Notes under the pieces: generated by a model | What the model was told of the DNA's origin: nothing | What the model saw: only the letters and a program-made list of their open reading frames with translations | Databases searched by the model: none | Shown here: one piece after another, positions 10,552 to 19,736 of the stretch | Layout: each line of letters starts with the position of its first letter | Position numbering within the stretch: position 1 is the stretch's first letter | Program-made: the position numbers and the translations under genes | NCBI RefSeq assembly: GCF_004217225.1 | Contig: NZ_SHKM01000001.1 | Span: forward strand, 906,137 to 970,136 | Origin: Azospira oryzae | Lineage (GTDB): Bacteria > Pseudomonadota > Gammaproteobacteria > Burkholderiales > Rhodocyclaceae | DNA length: 64,000 nt | Direction of reading: 5' to 3'

Positions 10552-13500
10552 TCACCGGGGCGCGCTGGCAGCCTCGGTCCCCTCCTCCGGCCTGGGCTTG
10601 GCCTCGATGGGCAGCCAGACGGTGAAGGTGCTGCCCCGGCCCGGCTCGCTCTCCACCTCCAGGCGGCCCTGATGCTTCTGCACGATGCTGTAGGCCAGGG
10701 AGAGGCCCAGGCCGGTGCCCTTGCCCACGGGCTTGGTGGTGAAAAAGGGCTCGAACAGGCGGTGCAGGTACTCCGGGGCGATGCCGCAGCCGCTGTCGCT
10801 CACGGCCACGAACACCTCGTCGCCGCGGCGGCCGGTGCGCAGCCAGATGTCGCCCTTCTTGGGAATGGCCTGGGCCGCATTGACCAGCAGGTTCATGAAG
10901 ACCTGGTTGATCTGGGACGGCTCGCACCACACCAGGGGCAGTTCGCCGTATTCCTTGTGCACGGCGCACTTGTACTTGAGCTCGTTCCAGACGATGTTGA
11001 GGGTGGAATCCAGGCCCTGGTGCAGGTCGGCCCACTGGCTCTCGGCCTCGCCGGCCCGGGAGAAGTCCTTCAGGTCCCGGGCGATCTTGGCCACCCGCTC
11101 CAGCCCGTCCCGGGACTCGGCCAGAAGCTGGACGATGTCGCTGCGGAGGAAATCGAAGTCCTTCTCCTGCTTCAGCTGGCGGGCGCTTTCCAGCTGCCGG
11201 CAATCGCGGCAGGGACCGCTGTCCGCCGCCTCATAGGCGGCGATGATGGCGAAGATCTCCCGCAGGTAGTGGTCCAGGGTGCCCAGGTTGGAATAGACGA
11301 AGCCGATGGGGTTGTTCATCTCGTGGGCCACCCCGGCCGCCAGCTGGCCGATGGAGGCCATCTTCTCCGACTGCAGCAGCTGGCTCTGGGCCTCGGCCAG
11401 CCGCTGGTTGAGGGCCTTGGCCTCGGCCAGGGCCTGCTGCAGTTCCTGTTCCGCCCGCTTGCGCCCGTCGATGTCCCGCACCACGGCCAGTACCCGCTGG
11501 CCGCCGGAGAGACGGAATATCTGCAGGTTCACCAGGACCCAGAACTGCCGCCCCGAACTGCCCCGGGCCATCCACTCGAAGGACTGGGGCCCCTCCTCCC
11601 GCACCCGCCGCATGTAGTCCCGGGCCGCCTGGGGCGGGAAAGCCGGGTCGTCGGCGGTGATGCCCTGCACATCCAGGGACAGCAGCTCCTCCCGGCTGTA
11701 GCCGTACATGCGGCAGGCGCCGCCATTGACGTCCAGGATGCTGCCGCTGGCGACGTCGTGCACGAAAATGGCATCGCCGATGGTGTCGTAGATGGTGCGG
11801 AACTTGTCCTCGCTCTCGGCCAGGGCCGCCTCGGTGGCCCGGCGCTCGGTGATGTCCTCCTTCACCGCCAGGTAATGGGTGATGCTGCCGTCGGGCTGGC
11901 GGATGGGGTTGATGCTGGCGTCTTCCAGGTACTCGCTGCCATCCTTGCGCCGGTTGAACAACTCGCCGCGCCAGCCCTCGCCCCGGGACAGGCAGCGCCA
12001 CATCTCATCGTAGCTGGAGCGTGGCGTGCGCCCGGACTGCAGGATGCGCGGATTCTGCCCCAGCACCTCCTCCCGGCTGTAGCCGGCGGTGCGCACGAAG
12101 GCCTCGTTCACGTATTCGATTTCTGCCGCCAGGTTGGTGATGACGATGCTCACCGGGCTCTGCTCCGCCGACAGCAGGAACTTGTGCAGCTCGGCCTCGG
12201 CCCGCTTGCGTTCTGTGATGTCCCGGGAAATGCCCTGGATGTGGGTGACCCGTCCCTGGGCATCGGTGATCAGGGTCATCACCGCCTCGGTCTGGATCAG
12301 GGAACCGTCCTTCCTCGGCTGCACCAGTTCGTAGTGGCGTGAGGCGGCAGCCTCCTGGCCCGTATCCACGGCGGCGATCCAGCGCCCCAGCTCCCCGTCC
12401 AGGTGCTGGTGGCACTCCGGCGTCAGCAGGTCCGCCATGGTCTGCTGCAGGGCCTCGTCCACGGTGATGCCGCGCATGGCCTGCACCGAGGGGCTGACAT
12501 AGGCGAAGCGGCGGGAAGCCAGTTCGTACAGCCACACCACGTCGCTGCCGCTCTCTGCCAGCAGGCGGAAACGGGCTTCCTGCTCCCGGGCCTGCAGGGC
12601 GGCGCTGAAGACCCGCCCCAGCAGCAGCAGCACGGCCATCAGCACGACGCCCGCCGCCGTCAGCCAGGCGAAGTTGCGCCGGGCCTCGCGATAGATTTCG
12701 CTGTCGTCCATTTTCGCCACCAGCAGCCAGTCGGTCTGGCCCACCGGCAGCACCACGCCCAGCACCGCCAGGCCCCGGTAATCCCGCCCCGCCAGCACCT
12801 CGCCGACGCCATGCAGGGCCATGCCCGAGATCAGCCCCGGCGTGTCCAGGGGCAGGCGCAGCTTGAGGGGAGCCCCGGCCTGCCGCCCCAGGGGAGAAAG
12901 AAACAGTACCTCGTCCCCGTCCCGCCGCACCAGCAGGCTTTCCCCGGTGGCGCTGGGGACGGGCCACTGGCTGACCATGGGATAGAGCACCCTGGCCGGG
13001 TCGATCTCGAACAGGGCGTAGCCGATGAGGCGCCCCGTCTCCCCCTCGGCGAAGAGGGGCACCAGCAGGTCGAGGACCACCTCGCCCTCGCGTCCGGCCT
13101 TGCGATGGAAGTCCACCAGGCGCGGCCTGCGGCTCTCCAACAGGGCCTGCACCGCTTCCTGGTGCAGGGTGTCGTCCCGCAGATGATCGTCCGCCGGGTC
13201 GGCCAGATAGCTGCGGCCGGCCAGGTCATGCAGGCCGATGGCGGAGATTTCGGGAATGGTCTGCTGCAGGTAGCGGAAACGCTGACGCAGGCCGGCCGCG
13301 GCCCGGGCGTCGCCCGGTTGCTGCAGGAGGCGGGCGAAATGCTGGGACATGACGCTGCCCGGCGGCTGGCTGAGAAAGATCAGGCGATCCTCGATCCAGC
13401 GCTGGATTTCCTGGGACTTGAGGGCCGCCACCGCCTGTAGCTGCTGTTCCGCCGTCTCCCGGGCGGCGCCGAACAGCACCTGGTGGCTGCGGTAGAGCCC

Positions 13501-13593
13501 GCCCGCCAGGAGCAGGACGAAGCCGATGATGGCCACCAGCCAGTGCCTTGCGGTCGGCACGAAGGCCGTCTCAACCCTATCACCTGCGGACAT
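10552..13593 (-). CDS. Membrane sensor histidine kinase with three PAS domains
   Basis: 1013-residue kinase. A helix at about 18-38 leads to a periplasmic Cache-like domain of about 260 residues, then a second helix at about 309-328. Three PAS/PAC units follow (about 340-463, 465-585, 592-715), then a coiled coil and a kinase core with phospho-acceptor H757 in GVAHEMNNP. ATP-binding boxes are NQVFMNLLVNAAQ, DSGCGI and GTGLGLSL. The dimerisation hairpin carries an insertion of about 35 residues with a CxxC pair (C795, C798). No receiver domain and no adjacent response regulator are present, so its partner lies elsewhere. The ATG at 13593 has GGAGAG ten bases upstream. A GTG nine bases earlier is less well placed. 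Confidence 0.9.
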   Translation of the reverse strand: MSAGDRVETAFVPTARHWLVAIIGFVLLLAGGLYRSHQVLFGAARETAEQQLQAVAALKSQEIQRWIEDRLIFLSQPPGSVMSQHFARLLQQPGDARAAAGLRQRFRYLQQTIPEISAIGLHDLAGRSYLADPADDHLRDDTLHQEAVQALLESRRPRLVDFHRKAGREGEVVLDLLVPLFAEGETGRLIGYALFEIDPARVLYPMVSQWPVPSATGESLLVRRDGDEVLFLSPLGRQAGAPLKLRLPLDTPGLISGMALHGVGEVLAGRDYRGLAVLGVVLPVGQTDWLLVAKMDDSEIYREARRNFAWLTAAGVVLMAVLLLLGRVFSAALQAREQEARFRLLAESGSDVVWLYELASRRFAYVSPSVQAMRGITVDEALQQTMADLLTPECHQHLDGELGRWIAAVDTGQEAAASRHYELVQPRKDGSLIQTEAVMTLITDAQGRVTHIQGISRDITERKRAEAELHKFLLSAEQSPVSIVITNLAAEIEYVNEAFVRTAGYSREEVLGQNPRILQSGRTPRSSYDEMWRCLSRGEGWRGELFNRRKDGSEYLEDASINPIRQPDGSITHYLAVKEDITERRATEAALAESEDKFRTIYDTIGDAIFVHDVASGSILDVNGGACRMYGYSREELLSLDVQGITADDPAFPPQAARDYMRRVREEGPQSFEWMARGSSGRQFWVLVNLQIFRLSGGQRVLAVVRDIDGRKRAEQELQQALAEAKALNQRLAEAQSQLLQSEKMASIGQLAAGVAHEMNNPIGFVYSNLGTLDHYLREIFAIIAAYEAADSGPCRDCRQLESARQLKQEKDFDFLRSDIVQLLAESRDGLERVAKIARDLKDFSRAGEAESQWADLHQGLDSTLNIVWNELKYKCAVHKEYGELPLVWCEPSQINQVFMNLLVNAAQAIPKKGDIWLRTGRRGDEVFVAVSDSGCGIAPEYLHRLFEPFFTTKPVGKGTGLGLSLAYSIVQKHQGRLEVESEPGRGSTFTVWLPIEAKPRPEEGTEAASAPR

Positions 13594-13723
13594 GGCGTTC
13601 ACTCTCTCCCCTGCCTGTGCGGCGCCAGGCCCCGGCCGGCGAATCTCCGGCCATGGGGCATCCTACCGCGGCAGGGCCGGGAAAGTCCCGGCTGCAGGAC
13701 ATTTCCGGCCCTGTCGGGCCCGT

Positions 13724-14512
13724 TCAGGCGGCCTGCCAGACCGGCTTGCGCTTTTCGATGAAGGCGTCGATGCCCTCGGCGGCATCGCCGGCCATCATGT
13801 TGCAGGCCATGACCTCGCCGGCATACTGGTAGGCGGCTTCGATGCCCATTTCCAGCTGCTTGTAGAACATCTGCTTGCCCGTGGCCACGGCCACCGGGCT
13901 CTTGGCCAGGATGGACTGCACCAGGTGCTCCACCGCCTCGTCCAGATCGCCCAGGGCCACCACCCGGTTCACCAGGCCCCGGCGCTGGGCTTCCCCGGCA
14001 TTGATGAACTCGCCGGTGAGCAGCATTTCCAGGGCCTCCTTGCGCCCCATGTTGCGCGCCAGGCCGACGGCGGGGGTGGAGCAGAAGAGGCCCACGTTGA
14101 TGCCGGAAACGGCGAACTTGGCCACGTCGGCGGCCACCGCCAGGTCGCACATGGACACCAGCTGGCAGCCGGCAGCGGTGGCGATGCCGTGGATGCGGGC
14201 AATCACCGGCTGGGGCATTTCCTGGATGGTCAGCATGACCTTGGCACACAGCTTGAACAGGGCCTGCATGAAGGCCTTGTCGTGGTTGCTGCGCATCTCC
14301 TTGAGGTCGTGGCCGGCACAGAAGGCCTTGCCGGCGCCCTGCAGCACCACGACGCGGACCGTCTTGTCGGCGGCGATGCTCTGCAGTTCGGCCAGCAGGG
14401 TTTCCAGCATGGCGTTGGAGAGGGAATTGAACTGGGCCGGACGGTTCAGCACCAGGGTGGTACGGCCGTCGGGGCGGTCTTCACGCAGCAGGATGGGTTC
14501 CTGGTTTGTCAT
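13724..14512 (-). CDS. Crotonase-family protein (ECHDC3-like), catalytic Glu residues missing
   Basis: 262-residue enoyl-CoA hydratase/isomerase fold. The CoA/oxyanion signature CAGHDLKEM and the GIATAAGCQLV loop are present, so it should bind an acyl-CoA thioester. The two glutamates of classical crotonases are not at their usual places: the first reads AAGCQL instead of GGGCEL, and the second region reads GLFCSTPAVG with no acidic residue. The sequence resembles the ECHDC3 group. Hydratase activity is therefore uncertain. GGAGA lies seven bases before the ATG. The gene follows an acyl-CoA synthetase, with a likely terminator between them. Confidence 0.85.
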   Translation of the reverse strand: MTNQEPILLREDRPDGRTTLVLNRPAQFNSLSNAMLETLLAELQSIAADKTVRVVVLQGAGKAFCAGHDLKEMRSNHDKAFMQALFKLCAKVMLTIQEMPQPVIARIHGIATAAGCQLVSMCDLAVAADVAKFAVSGINVGLFCSTPAVGLARNMGRKEALEMLLTGEFINAGEAQRRGLVNRVVALGDLDEAVEHLVQSILAKSPVAVATGKQMFYKQLEMGIEAAYQYAGEVMACNMMAGDAAEGIDAFIEKRKPVWQAA

Positions 14513-14528
14513 TTTTTGTCTCCTACAG

Positions 14529-14564
14529 AAAAAAGCCGGAGGCTGTGCTGTCTGCCCCCGGCTT
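14529..14564 (-). terminator. Intrinsic terminator between acyl-CoA synthetase and crotonase genes
   Basis: Read on the minus strand, AAGCCGG and CCGGCTT form a stem followed by a run of six T. It lies in the leader of the crotonase gene, 17 bases before its ATG, so it either separates the two genes or attenuates read-through. Confidence 0.6.
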
Positions 14565-14583
14565 GGTTATGGATGCGGCTGGT

Positions 14584-16242
14584 TTACTCGATGGCGGCGG
14601 TGGACTTGGCCATTTCCCGCAGCACGTACTTCTGGATCTTGCCCGTGGAAGTCTTGGGCAGGGGTCCGAAGATGACCTTCTTCGGCACCTTGAAGCGGGC
14701 CATGTGCTCGCGGCAGAACTCGATGATTTCCACCTCGGTGATGCTGACGCCGTCCTTCAGTTCGATGAAGGCGGCCGGCACCTCGCCCCACTTGGGATCG
14801 GGGGTGGCCACCACGGCCGCAGCCATCACCGCCGGATGGCGGTAGAGGGTGTCTTCCACCTCGATGGAGGAGATGTTCTCGCCGCCGGAGATGATCACGT
14901 CCTTGGAACGGTCCTTGATCTTCACGTAGCCGTCGGCCTGCATCACCGCCAGGTCGCCGGTGTGGTAGTAACCGCCGGCGAAGGACTCTTCCGTGGCCTT
15001 GGGGTTCTTCAGGTAGCCCTTCATCACCAGGTTGCCGCGGAACATGATCTCGCCCATGGTCTCGTTATCCCAGGGCACCGCCTCCATGGTGGCCGGGTCG
15101 AGCACGGTGATGGCTTCCTGGGCGTGGTAGCGCACGCCCTGGCGGCCGTTCAGGTTCACCTGCTCGCCCACCGGCAGGTCGAACCACTCGGGCTGCTGGG
15201 CGCAGACGGAAGCGGGACCATAGGTCTCGGTGAGGCCATAGACGTGGGTAATCTTGAAGCCGATCTTGGCCATGCCTTCGATGACGGCGGCGGGGGGCGG
15301 CGCGGCGGCGATGAGGCCGGACACGCCGTGGTTGATGCCTTCACGCCATTCGGCCGGCGCATTGGCCAGCATGGAATGGACGATGGGGGCGCCGCAGTAG
15401 TGGGTCACCTTGTTTTCCCGGATGGACTGCAGGATCAGCTTGGGATCGACCCGGCGCAGACAGACGTTGGTGCCGGCATTGGCCGCCATGGTCCAGGGGA
15501 AGCACCAGCCGTTGCAGTGGAACATGGGCAGGGTCCACAGGTACACCGAGTGGGGCGGCATGCCCCAGGAGACGATGTTGGACATGGCGTTGAGGTAGGC
15601 GCCCCGGTGGTGATAGACCACGCCCTTGGGGTTGCCGGTGGTGCCGGAGGTGTAGTTGAGGGAGATGGCGTCCCATTCGTCCTGGGGGCCCTTCCACTCG
15701 TAGTCCGGGGTGCCTTCGGCCAGCAGGGCCTCGTAGTCCTTCTCTCCCAGCAGGTCGCCGGGGCCGGTGTATTCGCTGTCGTTCACATCGATGACGACGA
15801 TGCTGCGGCCCAGTTTTTCCAGGGCCGGCCCGACGATGTGGGAATACTCCTTGTCGGTGATGAGGATCTTGGCCTCGCCGTGGTTCAGCATGAAGGCCAC
15901 GGCTTCGGGATCGAGACGGGTGTTGAGGGTGTTGAGCACGGCCCCGGTGACGGGCACGCCGAAGTGGCATTCGTACATTTCCGGCGTGTTGTTGAGCATC
16001 ACGGCGACGGTGTCGCCTTCCTTGATGCCCCGGGCTTCCAGGGCGGAGGCCAGGCGCCTGGCGCGGTTGAAGGTTTCCAGCCAGGTATAGCGGCGCTGGC
16101 CGTGGATCACGGACACCCGGTCCGGGTAGATGTAGGCGGAACGGGCAATGAAGGTTAGCGGCGACAGCGGCACATAGTTAGCCGCATTCTTTTCCAGACC
16201 CTGCTTGTAGATGTTGCTGCTGTTGTCGTTATGACCTGCCAT
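14584..16242 (-). CDS. Acyl-CoA synthetase (AMP-forming), DmdB/AlkK-like
   Basis: 552-residue ANL-superfamily ligase that activates a carboxylic acid to its CoA thioester through an acyl-adenylate. Motifs visible are the P-loop YTSGTTGNPKGV, the A5 motif YGLTETYGP, the hinge region YHTGDLAVMQADGYVKIKDR, and the C-terminal catalytic lysine in STGKIQKYVL. The overall pattern (NIYKQGLEKNAANYVPLSPL at the start) matches the short/medium-chain acid ligases that include DmdB. The exact substrate is not readable from sequence. It is the only gene ahead of the crotonase-like gene, which suggests a small fatty-acid or carboxylate catabolic unit. Confidence 0.9.
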   Translation of the reverse strand: MAGHNDNSSNIYKQGLEKNAANYVPLSPLTFIARSAYIYPDRVSVIHGQRRYTWLETFNRARRLASALEARGIKEGDTVAVMLNNTPEMYECHFGVPVTGAVLNTLNTRLDPEAVAFMLNHGEAKILITDKEYSHIVGPALEKLGRSIVVIDVNDSEYTGPGDLLGEKDYEALLAEGTPDYEWKGPQDEWDAISLNYTSGTTGNPKGVVYHHRGAYLNAMSNIVSWGMPPHSVYLWTLPMFHCNGWCFPWTMAANAGTNVCLRRVDPKLILQSIRENKVTHYCGAPIVHSMLANAPAEWREGINHGVSGLIAAAPPPAAVIEGMAKIGFKITHVYGLTETYGPASVCAQQPEWFDLPVGEQVNLNGRQGVRYHAQEAITVLDPATMEAVPWDNETMGEIMFRGNLVMKGYLKNPKATEESFAGGYYHTGDLAVMQADGYVKIKDRSKDVIISGGENISSIEVEDTLYRHPAVMAAAVVATPDPKWGEVPAAFIELKDGVSITEVEIIEFCREHMARFKVPKKVIFGPLPKTSTGKIQKYVLREMAKSTAAIE

Positions 16243-16301
16243 GAATATCCCTCTTATGTGTTTGCGTTGGTATTTTTCATGAACTCCCTGCCCCCGGACT
16301 G

Positions 16302-16907
16302 CTAACGGCAGGGAGCCAGTCTGGCCTCCCGCTCCAGGTCGGCCAGCCGACGTCCGATTTCCTGGCCGAAGGCATCGGCAGCCAGGCTCAGCGCAACCAC
16401 CCCACCCCGCGCATCGGGGCTAGGAGCGGGCTTCTCCACGCTGAACGGACGCTCGAATATGAGTTTGCGCTGTTTGTCGAACAATGTCATGCGGCCCTGC
16501 AACACGCCGCGGCTCTGGGTCGGGCTGTCGAAGACCTGGGTGAATTCATCCACCTCCAGGCGCAGGGCGCAACCGCCGTTGCCGCCGCCCAGCTGCTGAC
16601 GCAGGCGCAGGTTGAGCAACTGCCCCGCCGGCGCCGCCCAGCGGCTCTGGCTGTAGGCCATGAGGCGGCTGGCGTCGTCGTAGGCCAGACGGTAATTCAC
16701 TGCCGGCGTATCGAGCCAGGGGACCAGGCGCAGCTCCAGGCTGACGGGCCTGGCCACGGCGCTGGCGGCGCCATCGACGCCGGCCTCGGCCGGGCGCGGC
16801 CCGAAATCGTAGGTGGCGGCCGGCGGGGCGCCGCGGCCGCCGGCGCAGGCGGCCAGGGTCAGCAGCAGGGAACAGGCGGCGAGGCGCCCGGTGGTGGCGA
16901 AGGTCAT
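16302..16907 (-). CDS. ABC-type transport auxiliary lipoprotein (PqiC-like)
   Basis: 201-residue lipoprotein. The signal peptide ends in a lipobox LAAC with the modified cysteine at residue 21. Residue 22 is Ala, so Lol sorting to the outer membrane is expected. The rest resembles the PqiC/ABC auxiliary lipoprotein domain, with a YDFGP start, a RLAYDDASRLMAYSQSRWA segment and an EFTQVF strand. It is the last gene of the MCE cluster and overlaps the MlaD-like gene by ATGA. By analogy with PqiABC it would anchor the MCE protein to the outer membrane. Confidence 0.85.
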   Translation of the reverse strand: MTFATTGRLAACSLLLTLAACAGGRGAPPAATYDFGPRPAEAGVDGAASAVARPVSLELRLVPWLDTPAVNYRLAYDDASRLMAYSQSRWAAPAGQLLNLRLRQQLGGGNGGCALRLEVDEFTQVFDSPTQSRGVLQGRMTLFDKQRKLIFERPFSVEKPAPSPDARGGVVALSLAADAFGQEIGRRLADLEREARLAPCR

Positions 16908-17827
16908 GGATTTCTCCCGGGATGGGGCAGGAAGCCGGGCTCCCCGGGGCCGGGCACGGGGGCCGGGGCGCCGAAGATGAGGCTTTGGGGGTCCCGTTCC
17001 ACCTGGTTCAGGACCCGGTTGAGCTGGCGCGTGCTGGCGGCGATGTCGCCGGCCAGGTCGCCCCAGCGCGGCGACAGCAGCCCGGCGCCGGATTCGCCGC
17101 CGCCGGACTGTTCCAGCCGCTCCGACAGGCGGCGCAGGCTGGCCACCAGTTCCTTGGCTTCCCTGGCGGTGCCGGCGCTGCCTTCGAGGGCGCTGCTGAG
17201 GTGTTTCAGGTTGTCGTCGGCCAGGGCCTTGCGCAGCTGCACCAGGGTCGGCCCCAGCTCCTGGGCGGCGGGTTTCAGGCCGGCGGAGATGCTTTCCAGG
17301 TTGGCCAGGGTGTTGCCGACCCGGCGCTGGTTCTCCTCCCCCACCAGCTGGTTGGCGGAAGTCAGCAGTTCCCGCGCCTGGCGCAGGGTCTCGGCGCCGG
17401 CATCGGAAAGCTCCTGGATCAGGGAAGGCTGCATGGGAATGCGCGGCAGGCCGTCGCCGGCCGCCAGGGGACGGTCGTCGTCGCCCCGCTCCTCCAGCTG
17501 CACCTGGGCCAGGCCGGTGACGCCCTGGTAGTTGAGCAGGGCCACGGTGCTGCGGGTCACCGGCACCTCGTCGAGGATGCTGATGCGGATGAGGATGTCG
17601 TCCGGCTGGTTCTTGTCCAGGCGGATATCCTCCACCCGGCCGACGCGGATGCCCCGGTAGCGCACCTGGGCCTGCAGGTTGAGGCCGGTGACGTTGCCCT
17701 GGGTCACCACCAGGTAGTCCCGGGTGACGTCGTGCTTGCCGCCGAACCACCACACGGAGAACAGGACGGCCGCTGCCAGGAGCAGGGTGAACAGTCCGGC
17801 AACGAGGGCATGGGCGCGGTTTTCCAT
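16904..17827 (-). CDS. MlaD-family MCE substrate-binding protein
   Basis: 307 residues. One N-terminal membrane helix (about 7-28) is followed by a single MCE domain at about 38-115, with GNVTGLNLQAQVRYRGIRVG as its core. A long, mostly helical C-terminal part extends to about 290. MCE proteins of this class form rings that pass phospholipids between the membranes. The helical tail is longer than in MlaD (about 183 residues) and nearer to proteins that build extended tunnels. It lies between the ATPase gene and the lipoprotein gene and is translationally coupled to the latter. Confidence 0.9.
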   Translation of the reverse strand: MENRAHALVAGLFTLLLAAAVLFSVWWFGGKHDVTRDYLVVTQGNVTGLNLQAQVRYRGIRVGRVEDIRLDKNQPDDILIRISILDEVPVTRSTVALLNYQGVTGLAQVQLEERGDDDRPLAAGDGLPRIPMQPSLIQELSDAGAETLRQARELLTSANQLVGEENQRRVGNTLANLESISAGLKPAAQELGPTLVQLRKALADDNLKHLSSALEGSAGTAREAKELVASLRRLSERLEQSGGGESGAGLLSPRWGDLAGDIAASTRQLNRVLNQVERDPQSLIFGAPAPVPGPGEPGFLPHPGRNP

Positions 17828-17846
17828 AAACGACTCCTGCTGATGC

Positions 17847-18620
17847 CTAGAGGGGCGCGGGGGCGGCCGGGCCTGGGGCCGCGGCGGCGCCGCCGAAAAA
17901 ACTCGAAATGAAGGGATGCTCCACCCGGCGCACCTCCTCCGGCGTGCCGAAGGCGACGATGCGCTGGTCGGCCAGTACGGCGATATGGGTGGACAGGCCG
18001 GTCAGGGTGGCCAGGTCGTGGGTCACCATGATCACGGTGAAGCCCAGCTCGGCCTGCAGTTCCCGGATCAGGCGCACGAAGCCTTCGCTGCGGTCCGGAT
18101 CCAGGCCGGCGGTGGGCTCGTCCAGGATCAGCAGTTCCGGCTCCAGGGCCAGGGCCCGGGCCAGGGCCACCCGCTTGACCATGCCGCCGGAGAGTTCCGC
18201 CGGCTTGAGCAGGCCGTGGCGCGGGTCCAGTTCCACCATGGCCAGCTTCAGGTGCACCAGGTCCCGGATCAGGCTCTCGTCCTCCAGGCCGAATTCCCGC
18301 AACGGGAAGGCCAGGTTGTCGAAAACGGAGAGGGCCGAATACAGGGCGCCCTGCTGGAACAGCATGCCGAAGCGCTGGCGCAGGGCCCGGTCCACGCCCG
18401 GGTCCCCCGAATAGAGGGGGCAGTCGAAGAGATGGACCCGCCCCTTCCACGGTCGCAGCAGCCCCACCACCTCCCGCAGCAGGGTGGTCTTGCCGCTGCC
18501 GGAGCCGCCCACCAGGCCCACCATCTGGCCCTGCTCCACCACCAGGTCCAGCTCCCGGTGGATCACCGTGTCGCCGTAGCGGCTCCACAGGCCATGGACT
18601 TCGATGACCGGCCGGCTCAT
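17847..18620 (-). CDS. MlaF-family lipid ABC transporter ATPase
   Basis: 257-residue ATPase for the adjacent MlaE-type permease. Walker A is GGSGSGKTT, the signature is LSGGMVKRVALARAL, Walker B is LLILDEPTAGLDP, and the switch histidine is in VTHDL. LSGGMVKR is typical of the MlaF/Ttg2A group. Its start overlaps the permease stop by ATGA, so the two are made together. The C-terminus ends in a short Ala/Pro-rich tail. Confidence 0.92.
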   Translation of the reverse strand: MSRPVIEVHGLWSRYGDTVIHRELDLVVEQGQMVGLVGGSGSGKTTLLREVVGLLRPWKGRVHLFDCPLYSGDPGVDRALRQRFGMLFQQGALYSALSVFDNLAFPLREFGLEDESLIRDLVHLKLAMVELDPRHGLLKPAELSGGMVKRVALARALALEPELLILDEPTAGLDPDRSEGFVRLIRELQAELGFTVIMVTHDLATLTGLSTHIAVLADQRIVAFGTPEEVRRVEHPFISSFFGGAAAAPGPAAPAPL

Positions 18621-19732
18621 TTGGGCAGCCCGATCTCGCGGGTGGCGATGGCGAACAGGGCATCCACCAGGATGACGATGGTGATGGCGGTGACCACGGC
18701 GGCGGTGGTGCGGGCCGAGAGGCTCTCGGTGTTGGGTTTGACGTGGAGGCCGAAGTGGCAGGCCACCAGGGAAATGAGCAGGCCGAAGACCCAGCCCTTG
18801 GCCAGGCCGATCCACAGGTTGGCCAGGGGCACGGCCTTGGGCAGCTGGTCGAGGAAGAAGCCGTAGGACAGCCCCAGCTGCAGGTTGGCCGAGACCATGC
18901 CGCCCAGGATGCCGGCGGCGGAGGTCCACAGCACCAGCAGGGGCAAGGCGGTGGTGAGGGCGGCGATTTTCGGCAGCACCAGGCGCTGGGTGCGGGAGAT
19001 GCCCATGGTGGCCAGGGCGTCGATTTCCTCGGTGACCCGCATGACGCCGATCTGGGCCGTCATGGCCGAGCCGGAACGGCCCGCCACCAGCACCGCCACC
19101 AGCACCGGCCCCAGTTCCCGGATGATGCTGATGCCCAGGATGTTCACGATGAAGATGTCGGCGCCGAACATCTTCAGTTGCAGGGCCGACAGGTAGCTCA
19201 TCACCACGCCGATGAGAAAGCCCACCAGGGCCGTCACCGGCAGGGCCTTGGCGCCGCTCTTGTAGAGGGTGGCCGAGTACTCGACCCAGGGCAGTTCCCG
19301 GGGATGGCGCAGCAGGTAGGCCAGGTCCAGCACCAGCTGGCCCAGCAGGGCCACCAGGCCGAGCAGGTTGTGGCTGAACTTGAGGACGAAGACGCCGAGG
19401 GCTTCCACCGCTTCGAAGGGGCGGGCCGGCGGCAGGGCCGCAGCCGCCGGCGGCAGGGCCGCCACCCGTTCCAGGGCGCGCCGGTGATCAGCTGCCAGGG
19501 CCACGCCGGGCGGCCACTGGCGGCCCCAGGCGCGCCACAGGAGGAGCGCCCCCAGGCTGTCGAGACGCCCCAGGGCAGTCAGGTCCCAGCCGGCACCGGC
19601 GGCGGCCAGGGCGGCCAGGCGATCTTCCAGCTCGGCCAGGGAACGGGGCAGGGAGGCCAGGGTCCAGTCCCCGCTGATGCGGGCGATGGGGCCCGCGTCG
19701 CCCTGTACCGTTTCCAGGCCGCCCGCGTTCAT
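18617..19732 (-). CDS. MlaE-family permease with fused N-terminal STAS domain
   Basis: 371 residues. Residues about 1-100 form a STAS-like domain (ISGDWTLASLP near the start and DLTALGRLDSLGALLLWRA at the usual phospho-loop position). They play the role of the separate MlaB protein of E. coli. Residues about 115-371 form the MlaE permease, with IIRELGPVLVAVLVAGRSGSA and VTEEIDALATMGI as family hallmarks. It begins four bases after the ppx stop codon, so the lipid transporter is probably expressed from the ppx promoter. No MlaC-type periplasmic shuttle is encoded here. Confidence 0.92.
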   Translation of the reverse strand: MNAGGLETVQGDAGPIARISGDWTLASLPRSLAELEDRLAALAAAGAGWDLTALGRLDSLGALLLWRAWGRQWPPGVALAADHRRALERVAALPPAAAALPPARPFEAVEALGVFVLKFSHNLLGLVALLGQLVLDLAYLLRHPRELPWVEYSATLYKSGAKALPVTALVGFLIGVVMSYLSALQLKMFGADIFIVNILGISIIRELGPVLVAVLVAGRSGSAMTAQIGVMRVTEEIDALATMGISRTQRLVLPKIAALTTALPLLVLWTSAAGILGGMVSANLQLGLSYGFFLDQLPKAVPLANLWIGLAKGWVFGLLISLVACHFGLHVKPNTESLSARTTAAVVTAITIVILVDALFAIATREIGLPK

Positions 19733-19736
19733 GGCT

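Noticed and set aside
16284-16315. CTCCCTGCC/GGCAGGGAG hairpin at the end of the PqiC-like gene
   Set aside because: The stem is sound, but no T-run follows on the minus strand, so I do not call a terminator.
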